From the NCBI RefSeq assembly GCF_024172165.1, contig NZ_JAMZEB010000002.1:7151501-7215500 (forward strand): a DNA stretch of 64,000 bases, read 5' to 3'. This document shows, piece after piece, positions 25,566 to 33,384 of this stretch. The stretch is from Nonomuraea thailandensis. GTDB taxonomy: Bacteria > Actinomycetota > Actinomycetes > Streptosporangiales > Streptosporangiaceae. Below the pieces are notes generated by a model that did no database searches, was not told where the DNA came from, and worked only from the letters and a program-made list of their open reading frames with translations. The translations under genes were made by a program, and so were the position numbers. Numbering within the stretch: position 1 is the stretch's first letter; every line of letters begins with the position of its first letter.

Positions 25566-26363
25566 GCGTTCGGCCAGCTCGACCACCGCGCCGACGAGCT
25601 CCCGGCCGTTCAGCAGGACGAGGTCGTTGTGCCCCGCCCCGGCCACCTCCACGGTCGTGGCCCGTGCCGCGCCGGCGACCGCGCGGCTCAGGTGAGGGGG
25701 GACGATCGTGTCGCCGGTGCCGTACACGACCACGACCGGGGCGCGGACCGCGCCGATGCCGTCGGCGACGGGGAAGCGGTCGCGCAGCAGCGCGCGTACC
25801 GGCAGGAACGGGTAGTTGACCTGGCCGGCGGCGGCCAGGTCGGTGAACGGCGAGCGCAGCACCAGCCCGTCGGGCGGGTGTTCGAGGGCGAGCCTGGTCG
25901 CCACCGCCGCGCCGAGGCTCTCGCCGAAGTAGATCACCCGCGAGCTCCGGACGGCGTCGCGGGCGGCCAGGGCGTCGAGGTGCAGGCCCTCCTCGGTGGG
26001 GCTGCCGGGGTTGCCGCCGTAGCCGCGGTAGTCCATGAGCAGCACCGGCAGCCCGTACGCGGCCAGCGCCCTGGCCAGCGGCGCGCGGTGCAGGCGGTTG
26101 CCCGCGTTGCCGCCGGTGACGAGCACGGTCACGTCGTGGTGGCCGGGCACGTACCAGGCGGCGAGCCGCAGCCCGTCGCGGGTCGTGAGCGTGATGTCCC
26201 GCGCCCCCGGAAGCACCGAGGCGGCCGGGGGCACGGGGGCGCTGTCGGGCAGGTAGATGAGCCGCCGCTGGAACACCCACAGCAGCCCGAGCAGCAGGAT
26301 GAGCACCGCGGCGACGACCAGGGCGGTGCGCGCGAGCGTCGTCACGACGACCACGGTACGCAC
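25548..26363 (-). CDS. Membrane-anchored alpha/beta hydrolase
   Basis: A 271-residue serine hydrolase of the ABHD12/13 or BEM46 type. One N-terminal helix (TALVVAAVLILLLGLLWVF) anchors it. The nucleophile Ser is in YFGESLGAAVA. Acid Asp is probably in VVYGTGDTIVPP and the His in VAGAGHNDLVL. The oxyanion strand is TVLVTGGNAGNR, followed by LLMDYRGYGGNPGSPTEEG. The GTG start at 26363 lies inside a tandem repeat and later Val codons are possible starts, so the N-terminus is uncertain. The substrate is unknown; relatives act on lipids or small esters. Confidence 0.8.
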   Translation of the reverse strand: MRTVVVVTTLARTALVVAAVLILLLGLLWVFQRRLIYLPDSAPVPPAASVLPGARDITLTTRDGLRLAAWYVPGHHDVTVLVTGGNAGNRLHRAPLARALAAYGLPVLLMDYRGYGGNPGSPTEEGLHLDALAARDAVRSSRVIYFGESLGAAVATRLALEHPPDGLVLRSPFTDLAAAGQVNYPFLPVRALLRDRFPVADGIGAVRAPVVVVYGTGDTIVPPHLSRAVAGAARATTVEVAGAGHNDLVLLNGRELVGAVVELAERVSKAE

Positions 26364-26450
26364 CCGACGCGAGCGCCGTCACGGGTACGCACCCGACGCG
26401 AGCGCCGTCACGACCGTCCACGGTACGTACCCGGCGTGCGCGCCGTCACG
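26355..26450. repeat. 29-bp tandem repeats upstream of the hydrolase gene
   Basis: 26355-26383 and 26384-26412 are identical 29-base units. A third copy at 26422-26450 differs at four positions after a 9-base spacer. The array spans the hydrolase start region and most of the gap to the amidohydrolase gene. Confidence 0.9.
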
Positions 26451-26462
26451 ACCGCCCAAGGG

Positions 26463-27668
26463 TCAGACGAGCGCGCCCGCCTGGACGACGTGCCGCACGT
26501 GCCCGGGGTCGGCCAGCACGCCGATGTCCTCCAGCGGATCCCCGTCGAGCACGAGCAGGTCGGCGTGCGCCCCCACGGCCAGCGTGCCGATCTCGCCCGC
26601 CATCCCGACCAGCTCCGCCGCCCCCACGGTGGCGGCCCGCAGCACGTCGATCGGCCGCTGCACCTCGGCCCTGAGCCGGAACTCGTGGTTCTGGTGCCGG
26701 TGCATGCCGCCGAGCAGGTCGGTCCCGTACGCGATCCGCACCCCGCCCCTGGCGGCCCGCTCCAGCGCGACGAGCCCCGCGCCGAGCACCTCGTCCACCT
26801 TGCGCCAGCTCCGCTCGGGCAGGCCGAACTCGCGGCCCTCCTCCTTGAGCGCCCAATAGGTCACGAGCGTCGGCACCAGGTACGCCTCGTGCCGCAGGAA
26901 CAGCTCCACGCTCGTGTCGTCGATCAGGTTGCCGTGCTCGATGGAGCGCACCCCCGCTTCCAGGGCCCGGTTGACGGCGCGGGCGGTGTAGGCGTGGGCG
27001 GCGACGTACCGGTTGGCGGCCCCGGCCTCCTCGACGACGGCGCGCAACTCCTCCATGGAGTACTGGGTCGAGTCGATGCGGTCGGTCGGCGAGGCCACGC
27101 CGCCGGAGCCCATGACCTTGATGTGGTGAGCGCCCTTGCGCAGCTCGTCGCGGGCGGCGGTGCGGACCGCGTCCACGCCGTCGGCCACCCGGCCGACGCC
27201 CGCGCAGCACGGGTGGTCGTCCTTGACGTGCTGGCCCCGGCCGCGGAAGTCGGCGTGGCCGCCGGTCTGGCTCAGGCCCTTGCCGCAGAACAGCAGGCGC
27301 GGGCCGCGTACGAGGCCCTCGGCCTGCGCGTCGGCCAGCCCGAAGTCGGCGCCGGAGGCGTCGCGGACCGTGGTGAAGCCGCGGCTCAGCATGTCGCCCA
27401 TGATGCGGGCGCTGTGGGCGGCCACGTAGGAGGGCGACATGGAGCCGAGCGAGCCGAGGTCGGCCGTGGAGGCGGTGACGTGGACGTGCGCGTCGATCAG
27501 GCCGGGCACGACGCGGGCGCCCTCCAGGTCGATCACCCGCGTGTCGTCAGGGGCCCGCAGGCCACGGCCCGTCTCGGCGACGCGGCCGTCGGCGCACCGC
27601 AGGTCGGCCTCGGCGTACTCGCCGGTCTCCACGTCGAGCAGCAGCGCGTTCTTGAGCAGCAGGCTCAT
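26463..27668 (-). CDS. Amidohydrolase-superfamily enzyme (imidazolonepropionase/prolidase-like)
   Basis: A 401-residue metal-dependent hydrolase. Metal-site motifs in order are VVPGLIDAHVHVTAS near residue 56, the likely carboxylated Lys in HHIKVMGSGGV, AHAYTARAVNRALEAG, SIEHGNLID, and the late Asp in RIAYGTDLLGGMH. The layout fits the imidazolonepropionase-like/Xaa-Pro dipeptidase branch. No signal peptide is seen. Its ATG overlaps the GAF gene stop, and it is the last gene of the MFS-GAF-amidohydrolase operon. A catabolic role on an imported amide or cyclic compound is likely; the substrate is not determined. Confidence 0.82.
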   Translation of the reverse strand: MSLLLKNALLLDVETGEYAEADLRCADGRVAETGRGLRAPDDTRVIDLEGARVVPGLIDAHVHVTASTADLGSLGSMSPSYVAAHSARIMGDMLSRGFTTVRDASGADFGLADAQAEGLVRGPRLLFCGKGLSQTGGHADFRGRGQHVKDDHPCCAGVGRVADGVDAVRTAARDELRKGAHHIKVMGSGGVASPTDRIDSTQYSMEELRAVVEEAGAANRYVAAHAYTARAVNRALEAGVRSIEHGNLIDDTSVELFLRHEAYLVPTLVTYWALKEEGREFGLPERSWRKVDEVLGAGLVALERAARGGVRIAYGTDLLGGMHRHQNHEFRLRAEVQRPIDVLRAATVGAAELVGMAGEIGTLAVGAHADLLVLDGDPLEDIGVLADPGHVRHVVQAGALV

Positions 27669-28084
27669 GCGGCAGCCTTCCGGAAGCAGGGGGCGGCGTC
27701 CTTCGCGATGTCCTGCGCGGCGGCCACGGACGCGTCGTCGTAGGCGCCTTCGGCGTCGAGGATGTTGAGCACGCCGAGCACCTCGCCGTCGTCCCCGATG
27801 ACGGGCACGTTGATGATGGAGGAGCAGCCCAGGCTCTCGATCAGCTCGTGGTCGGCGAAGATCCGCCGCACCGCGGCCCTGTCGCCGAAGAACGGCCGCC
27901 GCTCCTCGATGCAGACGGCCAGCCAGTCCTGGGCCACCTCGACGGTCTTCTCGCCGCCCACCGGGTACTGCTCGGGGTGGCTGCTGTGCACGCGGCGCAG
28001 CGCCCGCCGTTCCGGCACCCAGGCCAGCACGGTGAACAACCGCACGCCCACCTCCCGGCGCACCCTCTCCTCCAGCTCGTTCAT
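27665..28084 (-). CDS. Stand-alone GAF-domain protein
   Basis: A 139-residue protein consisting of one GAF domain. It has RLFTVLAWVPERRALRRVHSSH at the start, SLGCSSIINVPVIGDDGEVLGVLNIL as the core strand pair and a C-terminal helix. Three Cys (in LAVCIEE, GCSS and APCFRK) recall redox-active GAF proteins such as free methionine sulfoxide reductase, but the spacing is not clearly the same. It overlaps both neighbours by 4 bases, so it is tightly co-translated with a transporter and an amidohydrolase. It could sense or modify their substrate; function unknown. Confidence 0.75.
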   Translation of the reverse strand: MNELEERVRREVGVRLFTVLAWVPERRALRRVHSSHPEQYPVGGEKTVEVAQDWLAVCIEERRPFFGDRAAVRRIFADHELIESLGCSSIINVPVIGDDGEVLGVLNILDAEGAYDDASVAAAQDIAKDAAPCFRKAAA

Positions 28085-29457
28085 CTGGTTGCCTCCTCAG
28101 TCGTCTCCGTCAGCTCTTCCAGTGATCGCCCTGCCGTGGCCAGACCGAACACGACCACGCACACCACCCCGGCCACCAGCACCGCGGTCGTCAGCCCGAA
28201 CACGCCGGCGAAGCCCAGGCTCGCGGCGGACAGTCCGATGATCGTCGGGGCGAGGATGCTGCCGACCCGGCCGAACGCGCTCGACAGCCCGGTGCCGGTG
28301 GCGCGGATCCAGGTGGGGAACACCTCGGGGGTGTAGGAGTAGACGCCGGCGTAGGTGCCGTTCAGGAAGAACGACAGCACCGCGCCCGCCAGCGTGATGG
28401 TGACGGGCGAGTCCATCTGCGACAGCCAGAACGCGCTGACCGCCGAGCCCGCGAGGTAGAGCGCGATCGTGTTCTTGCGGTCCATCCGCTCCGACAGCCA
28501 GGCCGCGGAGAAGTATCCGGGGATCTGCGCCAGGTAGATGATGATCGAGAACTCGAAGCTCTTGGTGACCGTGATGCCGCGCTGCACGAGCAGCGTGGGG
28601 ATCCAGGAGAAGAACCCGTAGTACGAGAACGTGATCACGAACCACACCAGCCAGATCACCGCCGTGCGCCTGGCCATGGCCGGGCTCCACAGGAAGCGCA
28701 GCGCGCTGAACAGGTTCACCTTCGGCGCGCCGCCGGAGGCGGGGGCGACGGCGGTCTCGGGCACCGGCGGCAGCGGCTGCCCCGTGGCCCGCTCGACGCG
28801 CCGCTCCAGGTCGGCGACCACCGCCTCGGCCTCGGCCGCCCGGCCCTGCTGGAGCAGGAAGCGCGGCGACTCCGGCAGCGAGCGGCGCCACCACAGCAGC
28901 ATCACGATCGGCAGCGCGGTGATCACCTGAGCGATCCGCCAGCCGTCGTCGAACGTCGGCACGACGAACCGCCCGATCAGCGCCGCCATCACGAAGCCGA
29001 ACGAGAAGAACCCGGCCAGCGCCCCGATGAACCAGCCACGCCGCTTGGCGGGCACGAACTCCGACAGGAACGGCGCGATGATCGCGCTCTCCGCCCCCGC
29101 GCCGGCTCCGGCGAGCACGCGGGCGCCGAGGAACACCTCGTAGTTCGGCGCGAACGCGGCCACCACGGAGAAGACGGCGTAGAAGGCGAGGGCGTACATC
29201 ATCACCTTCTTGCGGCCGATGCGGTCGCCTAGCAGGCCCGCCACGGTCGCGCCGAACAGGAACCCGAACGGCGTCGCGGACCCGATGAAGCCCAGCTGGC
29301 CGTTGGACAGGCCCCAGGCCTCCTGCGCGCTCGGCAGCAGGAAGGCGACGACGGCCGAGTCCATGCCGTCGAAGGTGTAGCCGAGGCCGCCGATCAGGAG
29401 CAGGACGTAGTGCGGACGGCTCAGCGGGAGCCGGTCCAGACGGGCCAACAAGGTCAT
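28081..29457 (-). CDS. MFS transporter, aromatic acid/sugar-type symporter
   Basis: A 458-residue major facilitator with 12 predicted helices. The family signatures are GDRIGRKKVMMYAL after helix 2, PESPRFLLQQGRAAEAE after helix 6, SERMDRKNTIALYL after helix 8 and YTPEVFPTWIRATGTG near helix 11. These match the AAHS/sugar-porter branch used for small organic acids. It is first in the operon with GAF and amidohydrolase genes and divergent from an RpiR-type regulator. It probably imports the compound those enzymes process. Confidence 0.87.
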   Translation of the reverse strand: MTLLARLDRLPLSRPHYVLLLIGGLGYTFDGMDSAVVAFLLPSAQEAWGLSNGQLGFIGSATPFGFLFGATVAGLLGDRIGRKKVMMYALAFYAVFSVVAAFAPNYEVFLGARVLAGAGAGAESAIIAPFLSEFVPAKRRGWFIGALAGFFSFGFVMAALIGRFVVPTFDDGWRIAQVITALPIVMLLWWRRSLPESPRFLLQQGRAAEAEAVVADLERRVERATGQPLPPVPETAVAPASGGAPKVNLFSALRFLWSPAMARRTAVIWLVWFVITFSYYGFFSWIPTLLVQRGITVTKSFEFSIIIYLAQIPGYFSAAWLSERMDRKNTIALYLAGSAVSAFWLSQMDSPVTITLAGAVLSFFLNGTYAGVYSYTPEVFPTWIRATGTGLSSAFGRVGSILAPTIIGLSAASLGFAGVFGLTTAVLVAGVVCVVVFGLATAGRSLEELTETTEEATR

Positions 29458-29485
29458 CGAAGCACACCTTTCCCCAGGTCATGGC

Positions 29486-29560
29486 CCTGCAAGTCAATTG
29501 CGCAGCAACATATAGTGCAAATTGGTAAAATTGCAATGGTCTTTGCAAGTTTGGTTCGTC
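29486..29560. promoter_or_regulatory. AT-rich divergent promoter/operator with TTGCAA sites
   Basis: Between the divergent MFS and RpiR-type genes lies an unusually AT-rich stretch with repeated palindromic cores: GTGCAA at 29515-29520, TTGCAA at 29531-29536 (inside ATTGCAAT) and TTGCAA at 29543-29548, plus CAATTGCG upstream. The 12-base step between the last two suggests binding sites for the RpiR-type regulator. Which promoter each overlaps is not resolved. Confidence 0.5.
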
Positions 29561-29604
29561 GCGAACGCGTACGATGGCGGCCACCGGCCTCGGGAAGGGA
29601 TGAC

Positions 29605-30477
29605 GTGACGGAGCTCGCCACCGACAGCTTCCAGGAGTGGTTGCGCGAGCGGCTGCCGGAGCGCGGGCTGCGTGGCAAGGCGGCCGCGGTGCTGGAGCTC
29701 CTGCTCTCGCAGCCCCGCCGGGCCGCGTTCGGGTCCGCCGGGGAGCTGGCCCAGCTCGCGGGCGTCAACGTCGCCACCGTCACCCGTACGGCACAGTCGC
29801 TCGGCTTCGCCGGCTGGCCCGCCCTGCAACAGGAGTTGCGCGCCCGCTACCTGTCCTCGCTCAGCGCCGGCCAGGTCGCGGCCGAGCACCGGGGCACCGG
29901 CTCGCCCTCCTCACGCTCGCTGCGCCGCGACCTCGACAGCCTGGCCCTGCTCAACCGGCGCCTGGACGAGGGCGTGCTGCTCACGATCGCCCGGGCCATC
30001 GCGGAGGCCGGTCGCACGGTGATCGTCGCCGACGGCAGTTACGCGGCCGTCGGCATCGCGCTCGCCCACAACGCCCGGCTGGCCGGCTACCCGGTGCAGG
30101 CCATCACGGGCGGGGACGCCGAGCTGGCGAACGTGATGGCCGCGATCCGCGAGCGGGACGTGCTGATCGCGATCAGCTTCTGGCGGCTGTACGAGAGCAC
30201 CGTCCTGGCCGCCAACGAGGCGCGCTCGCGCGGGGTCCGCGTGTTCGCCGTCACGGACGCCGCCAGCCCGGCGCTGGCCGCCGCGGCGGAGGAGGTCGTG
30301 ATGGTGCCAGCGGAGGGCGAGGCGTTCTTCCCCTCGCTGACGGCCGGCATCGCCGTGGCCCAGGCACTGGTCACCCAGCTCGCCGCCCTGGACCCGGCAC
30401 GCACGGGCGCCTCGATCGAGGCGGCCGAGGCGATGTGGGCCAAGTTCGGCCTGCTGCACCGCCGCCCCGTCTCCTAG
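29605..30477 (+). CDS. RpiR/MurR-family transcriptional regulator
   Basis: A 290-residue regulator. The N-terminal HTH_6 domain includes LLSQPRRAAFGSAGELAQLA followed by GVNVATVTRTAQSLGF. The C-terminal half is a SIS sugar-phosphate-isomerase-like domain (TVIVADGSYAAVGIALAHN, VLIAISFWRLYESTV, VRVFAVTDAASPALAA). The GTG start at 29605 has GGAAGGGA upstream. It is divergent from the MFS-GAF-amidohydrolase operon, which it probably controls through the TTGCAA sites. SIS domains usually bind phosphosugars, but many actinobacterial members regulate amino acid or amide catabolism. It ends 4 bases into the converging thioesterase gene. Confidence 0.85.
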   Translation: MTELATDSFQEWLRERLPERGLRGKAAAVLELLLSQPRRAAFGSAGELAQLAGVNVATVTRTAQSLGFAGWPALQQELRARYLSSLSAGQVAAEHRGTGSPSSRSLRRDLDSLALLNRRLDEGVLLTIARAIAEAGRTVIVADGSYAAVGIALAHNARLAGYPVQAITGGDAELANVMAAIRERDVLIAISFWRLYESTVLAANEARSRGVRVFAVTDAASPALAAAAEEVVMVPAEGEAFFPSLTAGIAVAQALVTQLAALDPARTGASIEAAEAMWAKFGLLHRRPVS

Positions 30478-31178
30478 AGCGCGCCGAGGATCAGGCCGAT
30501 CACCTCGCTGCGGCGCTCGGCCAGGTAGAAGTGGCCGCCGGGCAGCACGTGCAGCTTGAAGCCGGCGCGGGTCAGCCCGCCCCAGCCGCGGGCGTTCGAA
30601 CTGTCCACCTCGGGGTCGCTGTCGCCGATGATGGCCGTGATGGGGCAGTCCAGCGGCTCGGCGGGGCGGCTGCGGTAGGTCTCGGCCAGGCGGTAGTCGG
30701 CGCGCACGATCGGCAGGACGTACGCCCGGATGTCGGCGTCGTCCAGCAGCTCGGGCTGGGTGCCCCCGAGCCGCCGCAGCTCGGCGGTCAGATCCTCCTC
30801 GGTGCCCAGGTGCACGGTTCCGGGGCGGGGGAGGTTCGCGGCCCGGCGGCCGGAGACGATCAGGTGGGCGGGCCGGACGCGCAGCGCCGTCTCGTACGCG
30901 ATCAGCGATCCCATGCTGTGCCCGAACAGCACGGCAGGGCGGTCGAGCAGCGGCCGCATGGCCTCGGCGACCAGGTCGGCCATGGTGTGCGCGTCCTCGA
31001 CGGGCGCCTCGCGCACGCGGTCGGCGCGGCCCGGGTACTGCACGGCCCGCACCTCAACGCTCGGGGGGACCGCCCGGTGCCAGTCCCGGTAGGCCGCGGC
31101 GGCGCCGCCGGCGTGCGGGAAGCAGAACAGCCGCGTGGCGGCGTGCGGGCGGGGGTCGAGCGTGTGGAACCAGGTCAT
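30474..31178 (-). CDS. Type II thioesterase (RifR/SrfAD family), orphan
   Basis: A 234-residue alpha/beta hydrolase of the editing thioesterase family. Motifs are LFCFPHAGGAAAAYRDW near the start, the nucleophile Ser88 in LFGHSMGSLIAYE, the acid Asp in IIGDSDPEV and the His in LPGGHFYLAE. The ATG at 31178 follows GGAGAT. Such enzymes clear stalled acyl groups from carrier proteins of polyketide or nonribosomal peptide synthases. No carrier protein, PKS or NRPS gene is present in the window, so it must act on a distant assembly line or be a relic. Confidence 0.85.
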   Translation of the reverse strand: MTWFHTLDPRPHAATRLFCFPHAGGAAAAYRDWHRAVPPSVEVRAVQYPGRADRVREAPVEDAHTMADLVAEAMRPLLDRPAVLFGHSMGSLIAYETALRVRPAHLIVSGRRAANLPRPGTVHLGTEEDLTAELRRLGGTQPELLDDADIRAYVLPIVRADYRLAETYRSRPAEPLDCPITAIIGDSDPEVDSSNARGWGGLTRAGFKLHVLPGGHFYLAERRSEVIGLILGAL

Positions 31179-31468
31179 ACGATCTCCTGAACGGCCGGCG
31201 ACTTCCGCCATAGTGAACCAATCCGGTCATCACGCGCATCACGCGGGCGGGCAACCGTGAGCTGAAGCCTGTCCTCCACGGCATCGCGGCGAGACCCCCG
31301 CACACGTAGGATCCGTTCGTGATCGCCTTACGGGTCGTCATCACCGCTGTCGTGACGGCGGGACGGCCCTGGAGGGCGCCCGGGGAGCGTCCTTCATCCC
31401 GACCGACACCACCCGGTCCGGCGGGTGCAGCGAGGCCTGCGCCGACTGACCGCGAGCCAGGAGGTCCG
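31179..31468. other. 290-bp intergenic region
   Basis: The region lies between the divergent thioesterase and hypothetical genes and must hold both promoters. A weak frame open from GTG 31319 would extend the following protein by 50 residues, but its composition is poor and a strong ribosome site lies just before ATG 31469. I see no RNA gene or clear operator. Confidence 0.4.
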
Positions 31469-32047
31469 ATGAGACCTGTGGATCGTGCCGAGTACCTGGG
31501 ATACACACCCCTCACCGAGAGCCTGCGGCTCATCGCGCACGGCCTGCCGAAGGAGCTGCCGGAGACGCTCGGCGGCCGGCACCGCTTCACCCCGCTCTCC
31601 CTGTACGTCGGCGACCGCCTGGCGGCGACCGCCTTCGCCCGGCTCGACGGGGTGGGGCTGTTCTGGCTGGACGTGTGGCTGCTGTCGCCGAAGCGGGGCG
31701 GCCGGTGGAACCTGCGTGCGGGCGGCACCGTGGCGGCCGATCCGGCCGACGAGAACGTCCTGCGGCCCCGCCCGGGATGCACCGCGCTCGACGGGCACGC
31801 CCACACCGGGCAGAGCGCCCGGTTCAACACCAGCCCGGTGCCGTTGCTGCGCCGGCCGTACCGGTGGGTCGGCTACGGCCTTGTGCGGTTGTCGGCCGAG
31901 GTGGGGGTGGTGCGGCTCGGGGAGCAGGACATCATGGTCCCGGAGCACGGCCTGCAGGCGCTGGCGTGGCAGGCCGGCCGCACGGGGGCCGAGGTCGACC
32001 TGCTGGGTCACCGGGGCGAGCACCTCTCGGCCCTGACCCTGCGCTAG
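31469..32047 (+). CDS. Uncharacterised protein
   Basis: A 192-residue soluble protein with an excellent ribosome site (AGGAGG, 6 bases before the ATG). It contains RLAATAFARLDGVGLFWLDVWLLSPKRGG split by turns and a Gly-rich central part. I do not recognise a domain. Its last ~13 residues are encoded by the first unit of a 32-bp tandem repeat that continues past the stop, so the C-terminus may vary between strains. No partner gene is evident: the upstream gene is divergent and the downstream TetR gene converges. Confidence 0.55.
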   Translation: MRPVDRAEYLGYTPLTESLRLIAHGLPKELPETLGGRHRFTPLSLYVGDRLAATAFARLDGVGLFWLDVWLLSPKRGGRWNLRAGGTVAADPADENVLRPRPGCTALDGHAHTGQSARFNTSPVPLLRRPYRWVGYGLVRLSAEVGVVRLGEQDIMVPEHGLQALAWQAGRTGAEVDLLGHRGEHLSALTLR

Positions 32048-32155
32048 TCACCGGGGAAGCGGCTCCCGACCCCCGCCGGTCACCGGGATGGCGCCTCTCG
32101 ACCCCCACCGGTCACCGGGGAAGCGCCTCTCGGCCCCGCGCTGGTCACCGGGGCG
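32007..32155. repeat. 32-bp tandem repeat spanning two converging gene ends
   Basis: Units starting GTCACCGG occur at 32007, 32047, 32079, 32111 and 32144 (steps 40, 32, 32, 33), with shared CACCTCTCG/GCGCCTCTCG cores. The first unit codes for the end of the hypothetical protein and the last for the end of the TetR protein, so the array has grown across both stop codons. Confidence 0.9.
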
Positions 32156-32729
32156 CGAGGCGGGCGAGGTGCCGGTCCACGAGCGCCACCACGGCCTGGG
32201 GCGAGTAGAGGCCGATCAGCGCGGGCTGCCCCAGCCCCTGCGCGAGGGCGAGCAGCGCGCTCGCCTCCTGGCCCGCGTCGAGGCCGGCGGCCAGTTGCCC
32301 GCCGGCCTGCGCGGCCCGGATCTGGCCGGCGTAGAACTCCAGGACCAGCGGCAGCCCCGCCCGCATCACCTCGGCCAGCTCCTCGGAGACCACCGACCTG
32401 GCCAGGTACGCCAGCCCGATGCGAGCCTCGAAGCGGCGGGTCTCGTCCAGCGGCAGGACCTCCAGGATCCCCGCCCGCAGCAGGCGCAGCGGGTCGCTCT
32501 GGTCGGCGGCGGCCACCCGGAGCCTGACGCGCGCGTTCAGATGTTCCAGCGCCACCAGGAGCATCTCGTCCTTGGTGGCGAAGTAGTACTGCACCGCCCC
32601 CATGGACATCCCGGCCTCGGCCGCGACCTCGCGCAGGCTGACGCTGTCCATGCCCTTGGCGTCGATGATCCGGTGCACGGCGTCGGCGATCAGCAGCCGC
32701 CGCGCCTGGTGATCGACGATCTTAGGCAT
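32145..32729 (-). CDS. TetR-family regulator
   Basis: A 194-residue TetR-type repressor. The N-terminal helix-turn-helix is VSLREVAAEAGMSMGAVQYY followed by FATKDEMLLVALEHL. The C-terminal ligand domain (residues 80-190) resembles the BetI-like type. It overlaps the GntR gene by 8 bases and is the last gene of the aldehyde dehydrogenase, CoA-transferase, GntR, TetR set. Its last codons fall in a tandem repeat. The target and ligand are unknown; having two regulators in one operon suggests control by two signals. Confidence 0.87.
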   Translation of the reverse strand: MPKIVDHQARRLLIADAVHRIIDAKGMDSVSLREVAAEAGMSMGAVQYYFATKDEMLLVALEHLNARVRLRVAAADQSDPLRLLRAGILEVLPLDETRRFEARIGLAYLARSVVSEELAEVMRAGLPLVLEFYAGQIRAAQAGGQLAAGLDAGQEASALLALAQGLGQPALIGLYSPQAVVALVDRHLARLAPR

Positions 32730-33384
32730 CCAGGAGCGGCTCCAGCTCGGCGACGGCGTGGTCGCGGTGGACGTTCAGCGTGCTCACGGCCTCGTCGGCG
32801 GAGCGGCGGCGCAGCGCGCCGAGGGCGGCGCGGTGCTCCTTGACGACCCGCTCCCTGTTGCCCGCGTCGCCGTAGTACATGGACCGGTAGGCGTCGGTCG
32901 TGTCCCACAAGGTCCGGATCAGCCGGGCCAGGCGCGGCATGCCGGCGCAGTCGAACAGCGTCATGTGGAAGGTGCGGTTGGCCGTCGCCATGGCGGCCAC
33001 GTCGCCCGCCGCGGCGGCCCGCTCGACCTCCTCCTGCGCCGCCTCGATCCGGCGGAGGTCGTCGTCGGTGAGCCTGGCCACCGCCGCGCGCACGGCCTCC
33101 TCCTCCAGCAGCTCGCGGATGCGGTAGACCTCGCGGAGGTCGTCGAGGGAGAGCATGGCGACGCAGTAGCCCTTGTGCGGCTTGTACGTGACCAGCCCCT
33201 CGCCTTCGAGCGTCTTCAGCGCCTCCCGCAGCGGGACCCGGCTGACCTGCAGCTCCTCGGCCAGCGCGTCCTGCCTGATGGGGGCGCCGGGGCGCAGCCG
33301 GCCGGTGGTGATGGCACGGCGCAGCTCACCCAGCACGAACTGCTGGGCCGTGGGCGGCCTGCGTCGTGCCTCGTCCGGACTCAC
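32722..33384 (-). CDS. GntR-family regulator with FCD domain
   Basis: A 220-residue FadR-subfamily regulator. The winged helix is FVLGELRRAITTGRLRPG, then QDALAEELQVSRVPLREALK and LVTYKPHKGYCVA. The all-helical FCD domain carries metal-binding residues (RTFHMTLFDCAG, HRAALGALRRR). The GTG start overlaps the CoA-transferase stop (GTGA). FCD regulators commonly bind small organic acids. It probably controls the operon it sits in and the divergent glutaryl-CoA dehydrogenase gene through ATATTGGAT sites at 35959-35985. Confidence 0.88.
   Translation of the reverse strand: MSPDEARRRPPTAQQFVLGELRRAITTGRLRPGAPIRQDALAEELQVSRVPLREALKTLEGEGLVTYKPHKGYCVAMLSLDDLREVYRIRELLEEEAVRAAVARLTDDDLRRIEAAQEEVERAAAAGDVAAMATANRTFHMTLFDCAGMPRLARLIRTLWDTTDAYRSMYYGDAGNRERVVKEHRAALGALRRRSADEAVSTLNVHRDHAVAELEPLLDA

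Noticed and set aside
31319-31468. Extended start for the hypothetical protein at 31469
   Set aside because: The extension is Pro/Arg-rich and the AGGAGG site sits just before ATG 31469.
25395-32155. Repeat arrays as CRISPR
   Set aside because: Units are directly tandem with no unique spacers, differ between arrays, and no cas genes are present.
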